NCBI RefSeq assembly: GCF_900089455.2
Contig: NZ_LT907988.1
Location: 2,976,001 to 3,040,000, forward strand
Origin: Orrella dioscoreae
GTDB lineage: Bacteria > Pseudomonadota > Gammaproteobacteria > Burkholderiales > Burkholderiaceae_B
Direction of reading: 5' to 3'
Length of the DNA: 64,000 nucleotides
Positions 35,249 to 46,395 of this stretch are shown piece by piece. Position 1 is the stretch's first letter. Every line of letters begins with the position of its first letter. Made by a program: the position numbers and the translations under genes. The notes under the pieces were generated by a model. It was not told the DNA's origin and did not search any database. It saw nothing but the letters and a program-made list of their open reading frames with translations.

Positions 35249-37963
35249 ATGAAACCCTTACGCAGCCCCTCCTTCCGGCCTGCTCGTATCACCCCGACGC
35301 CGCTGTTCCGCGCCCTGCTGCTGGCCAGCGTCATTGGCGTGGCGTGCCAGCCCGCTCAGGCTGCCGAATGGCTGGCGACCGCCCCAGGCTCCTGGTTCGA
35401 TGGCATCAATTGGGACGGCGGTTCGGTTCCCACGGATTACGCCGATGTGAACAACGGTGGCGTCGTGAACTACGAGGGGACGGCCGATATCGGATTCATC
35501 AGCATCGGCGCGATCACCAACGGCAGCGGCACCCTGAACATGGTGGGGAACTCCGCCTTCAATGGTCTCGTCGTCCTGTCAGTCGGCAATGACGCCGGGG
35601 CATCGGGCAATCTGTCTGTCTCCGGTCCCAATGCTCGCCTGCTGCTGAGCAATTCCGTCTACCTGGGCAGCGGCGGCGGACCCGGCGTCGGGGGCACTGC
35701 CCAGGTCACCCTCAGCGATGGGGCGCGCCTGGAAGCCTCGCGGGTGTATCTCGACGGCGGAAGCATCACGGTGTCCGGTCAGGACAGCCTGCTCCAGGCC
35801 AGACGGACGCTGGGCATCGCGGGGGAAAATGGCTCCGATGTCACCATGACCATCTCGGACCAGGGCAAGGTAGTCACCGGCACGAATCCAGACGTCAACA
35901 ACCGTACATCGATCGCCGGATTGCAGAACACGCGGGGCGGTGTCTCCATCACCGGGGCAGGCTCAGTCTGGCAGGCGCAAGATCCCTTCGTCATCATAGG
36001 CGGCTGGGGCGATGCCACACTCGTCCTGTCGGACGGCGGCAAGATGAGCGCTGCGCGTTTGGTGGTGGCCCAAAACGCCACCGGCGTGGCCTCGGTCATC
36101 ATCGGGTCGCCTGCCAACGCATCCGGCAGTCCGGCCGCGGCGGGCATCCTGGACGTCGGCACGATCTCTCTCGGCCAAGGCACCGGCCAACTCCTCTTCA
36201 ACTTTTCCGGTGCCCCCATCACCTATGGTGGCAACGTCACCGGCACCGGCGCCATAAATCTGCTGGCCGGAGACCTGACCCTGACGGGCACGGCAGCGGG
36301 CAACGTCCTGACCACCGTCAGCGGCGGCTCGCTGAAAGTGAACGGCACGCTGAATGGCAACGTGAACGTCGGCGCGGGCGGCGTGCTGGGCGGCTCGGGA
36401 ACAGTGGGCACCACCACCCTGGGCAACGGCGCGACCCTCGCCCCCGGCAATCCCGCTGGCGCACTGCGCGTGGCGGGCAACCTGAACTTCGATACGGGCG
36501 CCACCTATCGCGTGCAGGCCGACCCCGACAGCGACGCCAGCGATCGCGTCGTCGTCGACGGCACTGCGCGGCTGGCGGGTTCTGTCGTGCATGTCGGGCC
36601 GGATGGCGGGTTCGCGCCCCAGCGCACCTACACGATCCTGAGCGCGAACAGCGTGGTCGGCACTTTCGAAGGCGCGACCTCGAACTTCGCCTTCCTCGAC
36701 TCGAAGCTGGACTACACCGACAAAGACGTCACGCTGGAACTGGTGCGCAAGCCCGAACCGCCCACGACACCCCCCACCACGCCCGAACCGCCTCCGCCGC
36801 CCAACGGCACCATCCGGTTCTCGGATGCGGCCACCACCGGCAACCAGCGCGCCGTGGCCGATGCCGTCGACAGCATGGCGCCCGGCAACGCCCTGCACGA
36901 CTACGTGCTCACGTTGCCTGAAGGCGCGCCGCCAGCGGTCTTCGACAGCCTGTCCGGCGAGGCCCACGCCAGCGCCAAGACCACGCTGCTGCAAGGCGGC
37001 ATCCAGGCGCGCACGCTGCTGCTGAGCCAGTTGCGCAACAACCTGCAGGCCCGCAACCTGCCGGGCGCGCCCACGGCGGCGGCAGGTGCCTCCGACCTGC
37101 CTCCCTCGGCAAGCAGCCTGCCTGGCTCGACCGCAATGCCCGCCTGGGCGCAGATCGTCGGCAACTGGCAGACCCTCGACGGCGACGGCAATGCCGGCCG
37201 CGTACGCCAGCACACCGGTGGCCTGTTCGTGGGCGCCGACCATGCCGTCGGCGCCGGCTGGCGGCTGGGCGCGGCGCTGGGCTACACCGACAGCAATGTG
37301 CGCGCCGACGGCCGCGCCTCGCGCAGCGACGTCTCCAGCTACAGCGCGCTGCTTTACGCCGGCCGCGCCTTCGACACCGACTGGGGCCGCGCCAACCTGC
37401 TATTGGGCGGCGGCTACACCTGGCACGACCTGTCCACGCGCCGCCAGGCCATGAGCCAGGCCGCGCCGCTGACCGCCGATTACGGCGCCAGCACCACCCA
37501 GCTGTTCGCCGAGCTGTCCCACGCCTGGCAGGTGCGCGCGTCCACTACCCTGGAACCCTTCGTGGGCGTGGCCTGGGCCAATCTGCGCACGCGCGCCTTC
37601 TCGGAAACCGGTGGTCCGGCCGCGCTGTCGGGCGAGTCGGACAGCAGCCAGCAGACCACCACCACGCTGGGACTGCGCGCCGCCCAGGCATTCGAGCTTG
37701 CCGGTCGCCCCGGCCGCGTCTACGGCACGCTGGGTTGGCGGCACCTGTTCGGCGACGACGAGGGCGAATCACGCGTGGCGTTCCAGGGTAGCCAATCGTT
37801 CACCGTCGCGGGTGCGCCGATCGGACGCGACGCGGCGCTGGTCGAACTGGGCACGGCGCTTGCCATGGGCCGCAACGCGGCAGTCGCCCTGTCCTATGCC
37901 GGCCAATACGCCAGCGGATCGCGCGACCACACCGGCATGGTCAACCTGCGTTGGGGGTTCTAA
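35249..37963 (+). CDS. Autotransporter with beta-helical passenger (type V secretion)
   Basis: A 904-residue outer-membrane protein. A long signal peptide (about 1-38, ending PAQAAEW) leads to a Gly/Asn/Thr-rich passenger with repeated strand units such as GTGAINLLAGDLTLTG and GGVLGGSGTVGTTTLG, the pattern of beta-helix adhesins. A proline-rich linker (about 510-525) follows, then the autotransporter beta-barrel in roughly the last 270 residues, ending in phenylalanine (MVNLRWGF). No catalytic triad is evident in the passenger, so an adhesin or surface-display role is more likely than a protease. It pairs with the lipoprotein hydrolase upstream and ends at a strong terminator. Confidence 0.92.
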   Translation: MKPLRSPSFRPARITPTPLFRALLLASVIGVACQPAQAAEWLATAPGSWFDGINWDGGSVPTDYADVNNGGVVNYEGTADIGFISIGAITNGSGTLNMVGNSAFNGLVVLSVGNDAGASGNLSVSGPNARLLLSNSVYLGSGGGPGVGGTAQVTLSDGARLEASRVYLDGGSITVSGQDSLLQARRTLGIAGENGSDVTMTISDQGKVVTGTNPDVNNRTSIAGLQNTRGGVSITGAGSVWQAQDPFVIIGGWGDATLVLSDGGKMSAARLVVAQNATGVASVIIGSPANASGSPAAAGILDVGTISLGQGTGQLLFNFSGAPITYGGNVTGTGAINLLAGDLTLTGTAAGNVLTTVSGGSLKVNGTLNGNVNVGAGGVLGGSGTVGTTTLGNGATLAPGNPAGALRVAGNLNFDTGATYRVQADPDSDASDRVVVDGTARLAGSVVHVGPDGGFAPQRTYTILSANSVVGTFEGATSNFAFLDSKLDYTDKDVTLELVRKPEPPTTPPTTPEPPPPPNGTIRFSDAATTGNQRAVADAVDSMAPGNALHDYVLTLPEGAPPAVFDSLSGEAHASAKTTLLQGGIQARTLLLSQLRNNLQARNLPGAPTAAAGASDLPPSASSLPGSTAMPAWAQIVGNWQTLDGDGNAGRVRQHTGGLFVGADHAVGAGWRLGAALGYTDSNVRADGRASRSDVSSYSALLYAGRAFDTDWGRANLLLGGGYTWHDLSTRRQAMSQAAPLTADYGASTTQLFAELSHAWQVRASTTLEPFVGVAWANLRTRAFSETGGPAALSGESDSSQQTTTTLGLRAAQAFELAGRPGRVYGTLGWRHLFGDDEGESRVAFQGSQSFTVAGAPIGRDAALVELGTALAMGRNAAVALSYAGQYASGSRDHTGMVNLRWGF

Positions 37964-37980
37964 GCCTGACGGCTCACGGA

Positions 37981-38014
37981 AAAAAGCCTGCCCGGTCGCC
38001 CGGGCAGGCTTTTT
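37981..38014. terminator. Bidirectional terminator between the autotransporter and clpB
   Basis: The arms 37981-37995 and 38000-38014 pair over 15 bases around TCGC, with an A run before and a T run after, so it can act for both convergent genes. Confidence 0.95.
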
Positions 38015-38039
38015 CGTTCACGCGACCTGAGGGCCGGCT

Positions 38040-40643
<2,604 letters not shown>

Positions 40644-40686
40644 GGCGGATATCAGTAAAGGGGGGACGGATGTCCCGATGCATTCA

Positions 40687-40715
40687 ACATGCGGGCGCCT
40701 TGGCTGGATTTCAAC
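40687..40715 (-). promoter_or_regulatory. Candidate heat-shock (sigma-32) promoter of clpB
   Basis: Read on the minus strand, GTTGAAA (40715-40709), 14 bases, then CCGCATGT (40694-40687). This is close to the sigma-32 consensus CTTGAAA and CCCCATNT. It lies 44 bases before the clpB start codon. Confidence 0.65.
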
Positions 40716-40784
40716 TGCCAGTGGTCAAAATCGATGTCCTTGACGTGGTTTGCTCACCACACCTCGGGCTCCCCCCCGTGCCCC

Positions 40785-41114
40785 CTACCTTGAGGCCGCG
40801 CCATAATCCTGCTCCCGCTGGTGCCGGACGGCCAGCACCAGTACGAAGCCGGGCCGAGCGATCTCGTAGAGCGCCACATAGCCTGTCGCGCCGAAAGGAA
40901 TGATCAGCTCCCTGCGCAAAGCCTGGCGCCCCGGGGCTGGCCGATAGATGAACGGCGTGCGCGACAGATGAACCTGCACCGCCGTCTCGATTGCCGCCAG
41001 TGCACGCTCCGCAAGAGCCAGGTCCTCCAGGGTGTCAGCGCGCTCAAGGAGGTGGACATACAGGCGCTTGATATCCGCCCGCGCGCTCGGGGCGAATGCC
41101 ACCGCATAACTCAT
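40785..41114 (-). CDS. RelE/ParE-family toxin
   Basis: A 109-residue protein with the ParE fold pattern: an N-terminal FAPSARADIKRLYVHL helix, a central helix, and strands with RRELIIPFGATGYVALYEI and a C-terminal VLAVRHQRE. ParE toxins poison gyrase, while RelE toxins cut mRNA. The V-x-R-H-x-R-E ending is more like ParE. It overlaps the antitoxin gene by four bases (ATGA), the usual antitoxin-first layout. Confidence 0.85.
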   Translation of the reverse strand: MSYAVAFAPSARADIKRLYVHLLERADTLEDLALAERALAAIETAVQVHLSRTPFIYRPAPGRQALRRELIIPFGATGYVALYEIARPGFVLVLAVRHQREQDYGAASR

Positions 41115-41398
41115 GCGCCGTCGTGTTTCTGCAACAGCACCCGCCGCTTGGCGTCGAGCATGTCATGAAGTTCCTGCAGGACCTGTCCTGCAGGAACGGA
41201 GACGCCCGTCTCTTGATACGCCCGCCACGCAGCTTCGCCGCGAGCATGGAACAAGGCCTCGTCACGCCGGAACGCCACGGCATCCCGCACCGTGCTTTCA
41301 ACAAACTCCGAGAGCGTCTCGCCTTCGCGAAGGACGGACTCGAGCTCCGTCCGCAGGGCGGGCTCGACACGGACTTGAGGAATGATGGCGGTCTTCAT
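41111..41398 (-). CDS. Antitoxin of the ParE-type module (YlcI/YnfO-like)
   Basis: A 95-residue protein starting MKTAIIPQVRVEPALRTELE, with a strand then helices as in ribbon-helix-helix antitoxins, and a C-terminal part (about 60-95) that probably binds the toxin. I chose the ATG at 41398 over the longer open frame because the start then matches the family and leaves room for a promoter. It overlaps the toxin gene. A perfect 12-bp inverted repeat sits inside its coding sequence at 41171-41196. Confidence 0.82.
   Translation of the reverse strand: MKTAIIPQVRVEPALRTELESVLREGETLSEFVESTVRDAVAFRRDEALFHARGEAAWRAYQETGVSVPAGQVLQELHDMLDAKRRVLLQKHDGA
41171..41196. repeat. 12-bp perfect inverted repeat inside the antitoxin gene
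   Basis: TTCCTGCAGGAC (41171-41182) and GTCCTGCAGGAA (41185-41196) separated by CT. It encodes part of PAGQVLQEL near the antitoxin C-terminus. Confidence 0.85.
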
Positions 41399-41458
41399 CC
41401 AGTCATTGTGCTGCAATCGCGTTGCACGCTCAAGTTTCCGGGCGTGAATGCCAGGACA

Positions 41459-41492
41459 AAAAAAGGGCAAACGGCTTGTCGCCGCTTGCCCT
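41459..41492 (-). terminator. Terminator of malate synthase G
   Basis: On the minus strand AGGGCAA pairs with TTGCCCT (41464-41470 with 41486-41492) with an inner CGGC/GCCG stem, followed by a run of six T at 41464-41459. It lies 27 bases beyond the gene's stop codon. Confidence 0.8.
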
Positions 41493-41518
41493 GCTTGCCA
41501 GACGGCTTCGCGTGCCGA

Positions 41519-43693
41519 TCAGCCCTGCGCCGCCTTGTACGCCAGCCGGAACTTGTGCAGCAGCGGCTCGGTATAGCCATTGGGCTGCGCCAACCCTTCG
41601 AACACCAATGCCGTGGCGGCGCGATAGGCGAACGACGCCTCGTGGCGGCCATCCATCTGCGTGTACGCCGGGTCGCCTGCATTCTGGCCGTCGACCACCT
41701 TGGCCATGCGCGCGAAGGTCTCGCGCACCTGGTCTTCGGTGACCACGCCGTGGCGCAGCCAGTTGGCGATGTGCTGGCTGGAAATGCGCAGCGTCGCGCG
41801 GTCTTCCATCAGGCCCACGTCGTTGATGTCGGGCACCTTCGAGCAGCCCACGCCCTGCTCCACCCAGCGCACCACATAGCCCAGGATGCCCTGCGCGTTG
41901 TTGTCCAGCTCGCGGCGGATGTCCTCGGGCGCCCATTTGGCCTCGGGCGCCACCGGGATGGTCAGCAGGCCGTCCAGCAGTTCATCGCTGACGTCGGCCA
42001 GGCGGGTCTTCTCCAGTTCCTGCTGCACCGACTGCACGTTGATCTGGTGGTAGTGCAAGGCGTGCAGCGTGGCGGCAGTGGGCGACGGCACCCAGGCGGT
42101 GTTGGCGCCTGCCTTCGGATGGCCGATCTTCTGTTCCAGCATCGCGGCCATCAGGTCGGGCATGGCCCACATGCCCTTGCCGATCTGCGCGCGGCCACGC
42201 AGGCCCGCGTCCAGCCCCACCAGCACATTGCTGCGTTCATAAGCCGTGATCCAGGGCGTGGTCTTCATGTCGCCCTTGCGCAGCACGGCGCCGCCTTCCA
42301 TCACCGAGTGCATTTCATCGCCTGTGCGGTCCAGGAAGCCCGTGTTGATGAACGCCACGCGCGCGCCCGCGGCCTGGATGCAGGCCTTCAGGTTCACGCT
42401 GGTGCGGCGCTCCTCGTCCATGATGCCCAGCTTCACGGTGTTGCGCGGCAGGCCCAGCAGGTCTTCCACGCGCGTGAAGATCTCGTCGGCGAACGCCACC
42501 TCGTCCGGGCCGTGCATCTTGGGCTTCACGATGTAGACCGAGCCGGTGCGCGAGTTGCCCTTGCGCTTCAGGTCATGCATGGCCGCCAGCGTGGTCATCA
42601 CCGCATCCAGGATGCCTTCCGGGATGTCGTTGCCATCGCGGTCCAGCACGGCGGGATTGCTCATCAGGTGCCCCACGTTGCGCACGAAGAGCAGCGAACG
42701 GCCGTGCAGCACGAGCTTGCCGCCATCGGCGCCGATATATTCGCGGTCGGGGTTCAGGCGGCGCGTGAAGGTCTTGCCACCCTTGGACATTTCTTCCGTC
42801 AGGTCGCCCTTCATCAGGCCCAGCCAGTTGCGATAGACATGCGTCTTGTCGTCGGCGTCCACGGCCGCGACCGAGTCCTCGCAGTCCATGATGGTCGACA
42901 GCGCGGCTTCCAGCACCACGTCCTTGATGCTTGCGGCATCGGTCTTGCCGATGGGGTGCTTGGCGTCGAACTGGATCTCGGCATGCAGGCCGTTGTTGCG
43001 CAACAGCACCGCCGTGGGCGCAGCGGCATCCCCCTGATGGCCGCGGAACTGCTCGGGGCGCGCCAGGCCGGTGTCGCCGGCGGCGGTCGCCACGAGCAGC
43101 TTGCCGCTCTCCACGCGATAGCCCGTGGCATCGGCGTGCGAGCCCTTGGCCAAGGGCGCGGCCAGATCCAGGAACGCACGCGCGCGCGCGATGACGGCGC
43201 GGCCACGCGCCGGGTTGTAGTCGCCGCCGCGCGCGCCCTCGCTGTCGGGGATGGCGTCGGTACCGTACAGCGCGTCATACAGGCTGCCCCAGCGCGCATT
43301 GGCGGCATTCAGGGCGTAGCGCTGGTTGGACACGGGCACCACCAGCTGGGGACCGGCCTGCACGGCGATTTCCTCGTCGACCTGCGTGCTGCCCGCCGAC
43401 ACGCTGCCGGGCTGGGGACGCAGATAGCCGATCTTCGTCAGGAAGGCGCGATAGGCCGGCATGTCCCGGACCGGGCCAGGATTCGCGCGATGCCAGCCAT
43501 CCAGTTCGGCCTGCAGGCGGTCGCGCTCGGCCAGCAGCTGGCGGTTGCGCGGCGCCAGATCGTGCACCAGCGCCGAGAAGCCTTGCCAGAACGCCGCGCT
43601 GTCCACGCCGGTGCCCGGCAGGGCCTCCTCCTCCACGTAGCGGTCGAGAACCTCGGCGACTTGCAGGCCATGGCGGTTGTTGCGTGCGGACAT
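41519..43693 (-). CDS. glcB: Malate synthase G
   Basis: It condenses glyoxylate with acetyl-CoA to malate, the second step of the glyoxylate shunt. The 724-residue length is that of isoform G. Conserved segments include [13 protein letters not shown]-type metal-site residues (seen as [13 protein letters not shown]), the [14 protein letters not shown] segment, and the central GLNVGLDAG-type loop. The ATG at 43693 has TAGGAG in front. The gene has its own terminator and is divergent from a LysR regulator 127 bases away, which probably controls it. The partner isocitrate lyase is about 10 kb further right in the same orientation. Confidence 0.96.
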   Translation of the reverse strand: MSARNNRHGLQVAEVLDRYVEEEALPGTGVDSAAFWQGFSALVHDLAPRNRQLLAERDRLQAELDGWHRANPGPVRDMPAYRAFLTKIGYLRPQPGSVSAGSTQVDEEIAVQAGPQLVVPVSNQRYALNAANARWGSLYDALYGTDAIPDSEGARGGDYNPARGRAVIARARAFLDLAAPLAKGSHADATGYRVESGKLLVATAAGDTGLARPEQFRGHQGDAAAPTAVLLRNNGLHAEIQFDAKHPIGKTDAASIKDVVLEAALSTIMDCEDSVAAVDADDKTHVYRNWLGLMKGDLTEEMSKGGKTFTRRLNPDREYIGADGGKLVLHGRSLLFVRNVGHLMSNPAVLDRDGNDIPEGILDAVMTTLAAMHDLKRKGNSRTGSVYIVKPKMHGPDEVAFADEIFTRVEDLLGLPRNTVKLGIMDEERRTSVNLKACIQAAGARVAFINTGFLDRTGDEMHSVMEGGAVLRKGDMKTTPWITAYERSNVLVGLDAGLRGRAQIGKGMWAMPDLMAAMLEQKIGHPKAGANTAWVPSPTAATLHALHYHQINVQSVQQELEKTRLADVSDELLDGLLTIPVAPEAKWAPEDIRRELDNNAQGILGYVVRWVEQGVGCSKVPDINDVGLMEDRATLRISSQHIANWLRHGVVTEDQVRETFARMAKVVDGQNAGDPAYTQMDGRHEASFAYRAATALVFEGLAQPNGYTEPLLHKFRLAYKAAQG

Positions 43694-43780
43694 GGTGGCG
43701 CTCCTATCAGTTGGAATGAGGGCGGAAATCCCGCCCGCTGCAGGCAGTGTACGAGCCATGAATGCAGAGAAAAAGGTTAT

Positions 43781-43798
43781 AAAGATAGCTTCATCTTT
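43781..43798. promoter_or_regulatory. Candidate LysR operator between glcB and its divergent regulator
   Basis: AAAGAT (43781-43786) and ATCTTT (43793-43798) are exact inverted repeats spaced by six bases, set in an AT-rich stretch with flanking TTATAA sequences (near 43778 and 43805). The position, 23 bases before the regulator start, fits autoregulation plus control of glcB. Confidence 0.55.
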
Positions 43799-43820
43799 TA
43801 CTTTTTATAAAAACAGGCGC

Positions 43821-44723
43821 ATGGACCGCTACAAGCAGATGGGCACCTTCGTGGCCGTCGCCACGCTGGGCAGCCTCTCCGCTGCCGCCCGCGCGGAAGG
43901 CGTAGCCCCGGCCATGATCGGCCGGCGCATCGACGCGCTGGAAGCCCGCCTGGGCGTGAAGCTGCTCGCGCGCTCCACCCGCCGCCTGTCCATCACGCCC
44001 GAAGGCACGGCCTATCTCGAGGAAGCGCGCCGCCTGCTGCGCGACGTGGAAGACACCGAAGCGCTCATCTCGCAAGGCAGCCGCCAGCCCAGCGGTCCCC
44101 TGCGCATCTCCGCCCCCGCCGGCTTCGGGCGCCGCCACGTCGCGCCCTTGCTGCCGGGTTTCGCGCGCGCCTATCCCGATCTGCACATCACGCTGGACCT
44201 GACGGACCGCCTGGTGGATCTCATCGAAGAGCGCGTCGACTGCGCGGTCCGCATCGGCGACCTGGTGGACTCGGGCCTCGTGGGCATCCGGCTGGCGGAC
44301 AACCGCCGCGTCGTGGTGGCCTCGCCCGCCTACCTGGCGCGCCACGGCACGCCCGAACATCCCGACGACCTGGCGCGACACCGTTGCCTGTCCTTCGGCA
44401 CGCGCGGCAATCAATCGCGCGGCTGGCTGTTCAACCTGGATGGCCGCAACATCGCCCTGCGTGGCGGCGGCGGCATGGAGTGCAACGACGGCAGCGTGCT
44501 GCACGCGTGGACGCTCGAAGGCGAAGGCCTGTCGTGGCGCTCAGTGTGGGAAGTGCGCGAAGACCTCGAAGCCGGCCGCCTCGTCACCGTGCTGGACGAT
44601 TACCACGCGCCCCCCAACGGCATCTTCGCCATCCTGCCCGAACGCAAGCACCTGCCTTCGCGCGTGCGTGTTTTCGTCGATTGGCTGAAAGACGCCTATG
44701 CCACGCAAGCGGGGTGGACCTGA
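43821..44723 (+). CDS. LysR-family transcriptional regulator divergent from glcB
   Basis: A 300-residue regulator beginning MDRYKQMGTFVAVATLGSLS. The winged helix-turn-helix is at about 1-60 (LSAAARAEGVAPAMIGRRIDALEARLGVKLL), and the effector-binding domain starts near 90. The ATG at 43821 is preceded by AGG at four bases and an AT-rich region. The open frame reaches back to 43677, but that part overlaps the operator area and lacks family similarity. The likely target is glcB. Confidence 0.93.
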   Translation: MDRYKQMGTFVAVATLGSLSAAARAEGVAPAMIGRRIDALEARLGVKLLARSTRRLSITPEGTAYLEEARRLLRDVEDTEALISQGSRQPSGPLRISAPAGFGRRHVAPLLPGFARAYPDLHITLDLTDRLVDLIEERVDCAVRIGDLVDSGLVGIRLADNRRVVVASPAYLARHGTPEHPDDLARHRCLSFGTRGNQSRGWLFNLDGRNIALRGGGGMECNDGSVLHAWTLEGEGLSWRSVWEVREDLEAGRLVTVLDDYHAPPNGIFAILPERKHLPSRVRVFVDWLKDAYATQAGWT

Positions 44724-45013
44724 CCTTTTTTCCTGCCCGCCCCCCTCCCGATTCCACCAGACCGTCCAAGGGCCGTCGCCGCGCGTTTCATCGCGTGTTT
44801 GAACGCCCATGCACGGGTCCAGGGTCGCGCTGTGTCCCGAGTTTCTTTTAAGCTGTTGCGAACCGACGCCAAAGGTCCAGAAACCAGGCCTATTCGTCAA
44901 GACAGCCCTCGTCCGCGGCATTACAATTGCATCAAGCTTGACGTGGGACATGTGTCACTTCCTGCGCCATCCCCCGGCGCCTTGCCTGACCTGATACCGT
45001 AGTGCTTTCCGCC

Positions 45014-45739
45014 ATGCATATTCGAGTCCCCGTTCCCGCTGATTCCCCCCGCTGTTCTTCCTGCATGCTGAGCCATCTGTGCCTGCCCATCGGCATGCCG
45101 GCCACCGATCTCGGCAAGCTCGACGACCTCGTCAAGGATCGCGTCCGCGTCGAAAAAGGCCGTCCGCTTTTCACGCTGGGCAGCGAACTCGACGCCGTCT
45201 ATGCCGTGCGCTTCGGCTCGCTGCGCACGCAGCTCGAACAATCCGAAGGCGACCTGCAGATCACGGGCTTCCATCTGCCCGGCGAGATCGTCGGCATGGA
45301 CAGCATCGGCCAGCACCGCCACGTCTCCAGCGCGATCGCCATGGAAGACTCCGAGGTCTGTGTGATCCGCATCGATGACATCGACCGCGTCGGCCGCCTG
45401 CTGCCCTCGCTGCAAAGCCAGATCCGCCGCCTGATGAGCCAGGAAATCAGCCGCTCGCAACAGATGCTGCTGACGCTGGGTTCGATGCGCTCGGAACAGC
45501 GCGTGGCGGGCTTCCTGCTGAACCTGTCGCAGCGGCTCTCCACGCTGGGCTATTCGTCCACCGAGTTCATCCTGCGCATGAGCCGCGAGGAAATCGGCAA
45601 TTACCTGGGCCTGACGCTGGAAACCGTCAGCCGCCTGCTGTCGCGCTTTGCCCGCGAAGGCATCATCCACATCCATCTTCGTGAAGTGCGCATCCTCGAC
45701 ATGGCCGCGCTGCAGCAGGTCTTCGGCCAGGAGTGCTGA
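45014..45739 (+). CDS. fnr: FNR-type oxygen-sensing transcriptional regulator
   Basis: A 241-residue CRP/FNR-family activator for low-oxygen growth. Four cysteines able to hold a [4Fe-4S] cluster are present: C14, C17 and C23 in the C-x2-C-x5-C spacing of E. coli FNR, and one in EVCVI near residue 112. The helix-turn-helix near 195-215 carries EETVSR-type recognition residues (LTLETVSRLLSRF), which read TTGAT half-sites. A GTG at 45002 would add four residues. It is convergent with the cbb3 cluster, which has two matching boxes, so it probably activates that cluster. Confidence 0.95.
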   Translation: MHIRVPVPADSPRCSSCMLSHLCLPIGMPATDLGKLDDLVKDRVRVEKGRPLFTLGSELDAVYAVRFGSLRTQLEQSEGDLQITGFHLPGEIVGMDSIGQHRHVSSAIAMEDSEVCVIRIDDIDRVGRLLPSLQSQIRRLMSQEISRSQQMLLTLGSMRSEQRVAGFLLNLSQRLSTLGYSSTEFILRMSREEIGNYLGLTLETVSRLLSRFAREGIIHIHLREVRILDMAALQQVFGQEC

Positions 45740-45773
45740 AGCCCGCGCGGCCAGGGGGCCGCGTGTTGCCATG

Positions 45774-45804
45774 ACAAAAAAAGGGACCACGTGGTCCCTT
45801 CTTT
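45774..45804. terminator. Bidirectional terminator between fnr and the cbb3 cluster
   Basis: AAGGGACCAC and GTGGTCCCTT (45781-45800) form a perfect palindrome, with CTTT after it and seven A before it. It serves both convergent transcripts. Confidence 0.9.
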
Positions 45805-45823
45805 CATCGGCGCTTTCAACGAC

Positions 45824-46072
45824 TCAACAATCCCCTTCGTCGTCCTCGTCCGCCAGCTTGCCGCGCGACAGGAACAGGGACAGCGCGCTGGAGAACGTGG
45901 CCATGCCCCAGAACAGGAAGAAGCCGGCCGAATAGCCTGCCTGGCGCGACACCGGCACATAGCCGAACACCACGATATCCAGCGGATCCACCAGCGCGAA
46001 CACCACCGCGGTGGTGGCCGCCGCGGCCATGAACGAGGGCCATACGATCCACATCAGCGAACGCCATCCCAT
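45824..46072 (-). CDS. Small two-helix membrane protein at the end of the cbb3 cluster
   Basis: An 82-residue membrane protein with helices at about 8-30 and 46-66 and an acidic tail rich in Asp and Glu ending in Cys. I recall similar unnamed proteins beginning with a W-x-x-W-P pattern beside cbb3 genes in other Burkholderiales. The function is unknown. It follows the ccoH-like gene by 51 bases on the same strand and precedes the bidirectional terminator, so it is the last gene of the cluster. Confidence 0.75.
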   Translation of the reverse strand: MGWRSLMWIVWPSFMAAAATTAVVFALVDPLDIVVFGYVPVSRQAGYSAGFFLFWGMATFSSALSLFLSRGKLADEDDEGDC

Positions 46073-46123
46073 GTTCTTCTCCTGTCGTCGTGATCGCGAC
46101 TGCGTGCTTGCCTGATCGGGCGC

Positions 46124-46363
46124 TTACTGCGCGCCGGCCGGACGTGCCGGCACGGGGACCTGCGCCTCGGCGGCCTTCTCGACCTTCAGGCCGCGCTTGA
46201 CGCCCCCGTCATAGATCGCCTGGTCGCCGTAGGACTGGAAGGCCAGGAAGATCGTGATGGCGCACCCCACGATGGCAAGGAACGGACCTGCCATCAGAAG
46301 CCAGGGCCAGGGCTCGCGCCACCAGGGGTTGGAAGAGGACGTCGCGGAATTGGCATGGGCCAT
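46124..46363 (-). CDS. Short FixH/CcoH-like membrane protein
   Basis: A 79-residue protein with the FixH N-terminus: PWWREPWPWLLMAGP leading into one membrane helix (about 20-43), then a segment like D-x-x-Y-x-x-G-x-K-x-G-L. FixH/CcoH helps assemble cbb3 oxidase and is usually 150-170 residues with a periplasmic domain. Here that domain is missing and only a short proline- and alanine-rich tail follows. The reading frame is intact, so it looks like a reduced form and not a broken gene. It lies 32 bases after ccoG. Confidence 0.75.
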   Translation of the reverse strand: MAHANSATSSSNPWWREPWPWLLMAGPFLAIVGCAITIFLAFQSYGDQAIYDGGVKRGLKVEKAAEAQVPVPARPAGAQ

Positions 46364-46395
46364 GAGGGTTCTCCAGGAGTATCGAGTCAGCGGAT

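Noticed and set aside
41096-43810. Long plus-strand frame opposite malate synthase G
   Set aside because: Same shadow effect; composition is unlike a protein and it spans a terminator and two other genes.
44937-44960. Possible FNR self-regulatory box before fnr (TTGAC ... TGTCA)
   Set aside because: The half-sites are separated by about nine bases, not four, and the match is weak.
44724-45013. Small open frames between LysR and fnr on both strands
   Set aside because: Compositionally random, no ribosome binding sites, overlapping each other; the gap is better read as the fnr upstream region.
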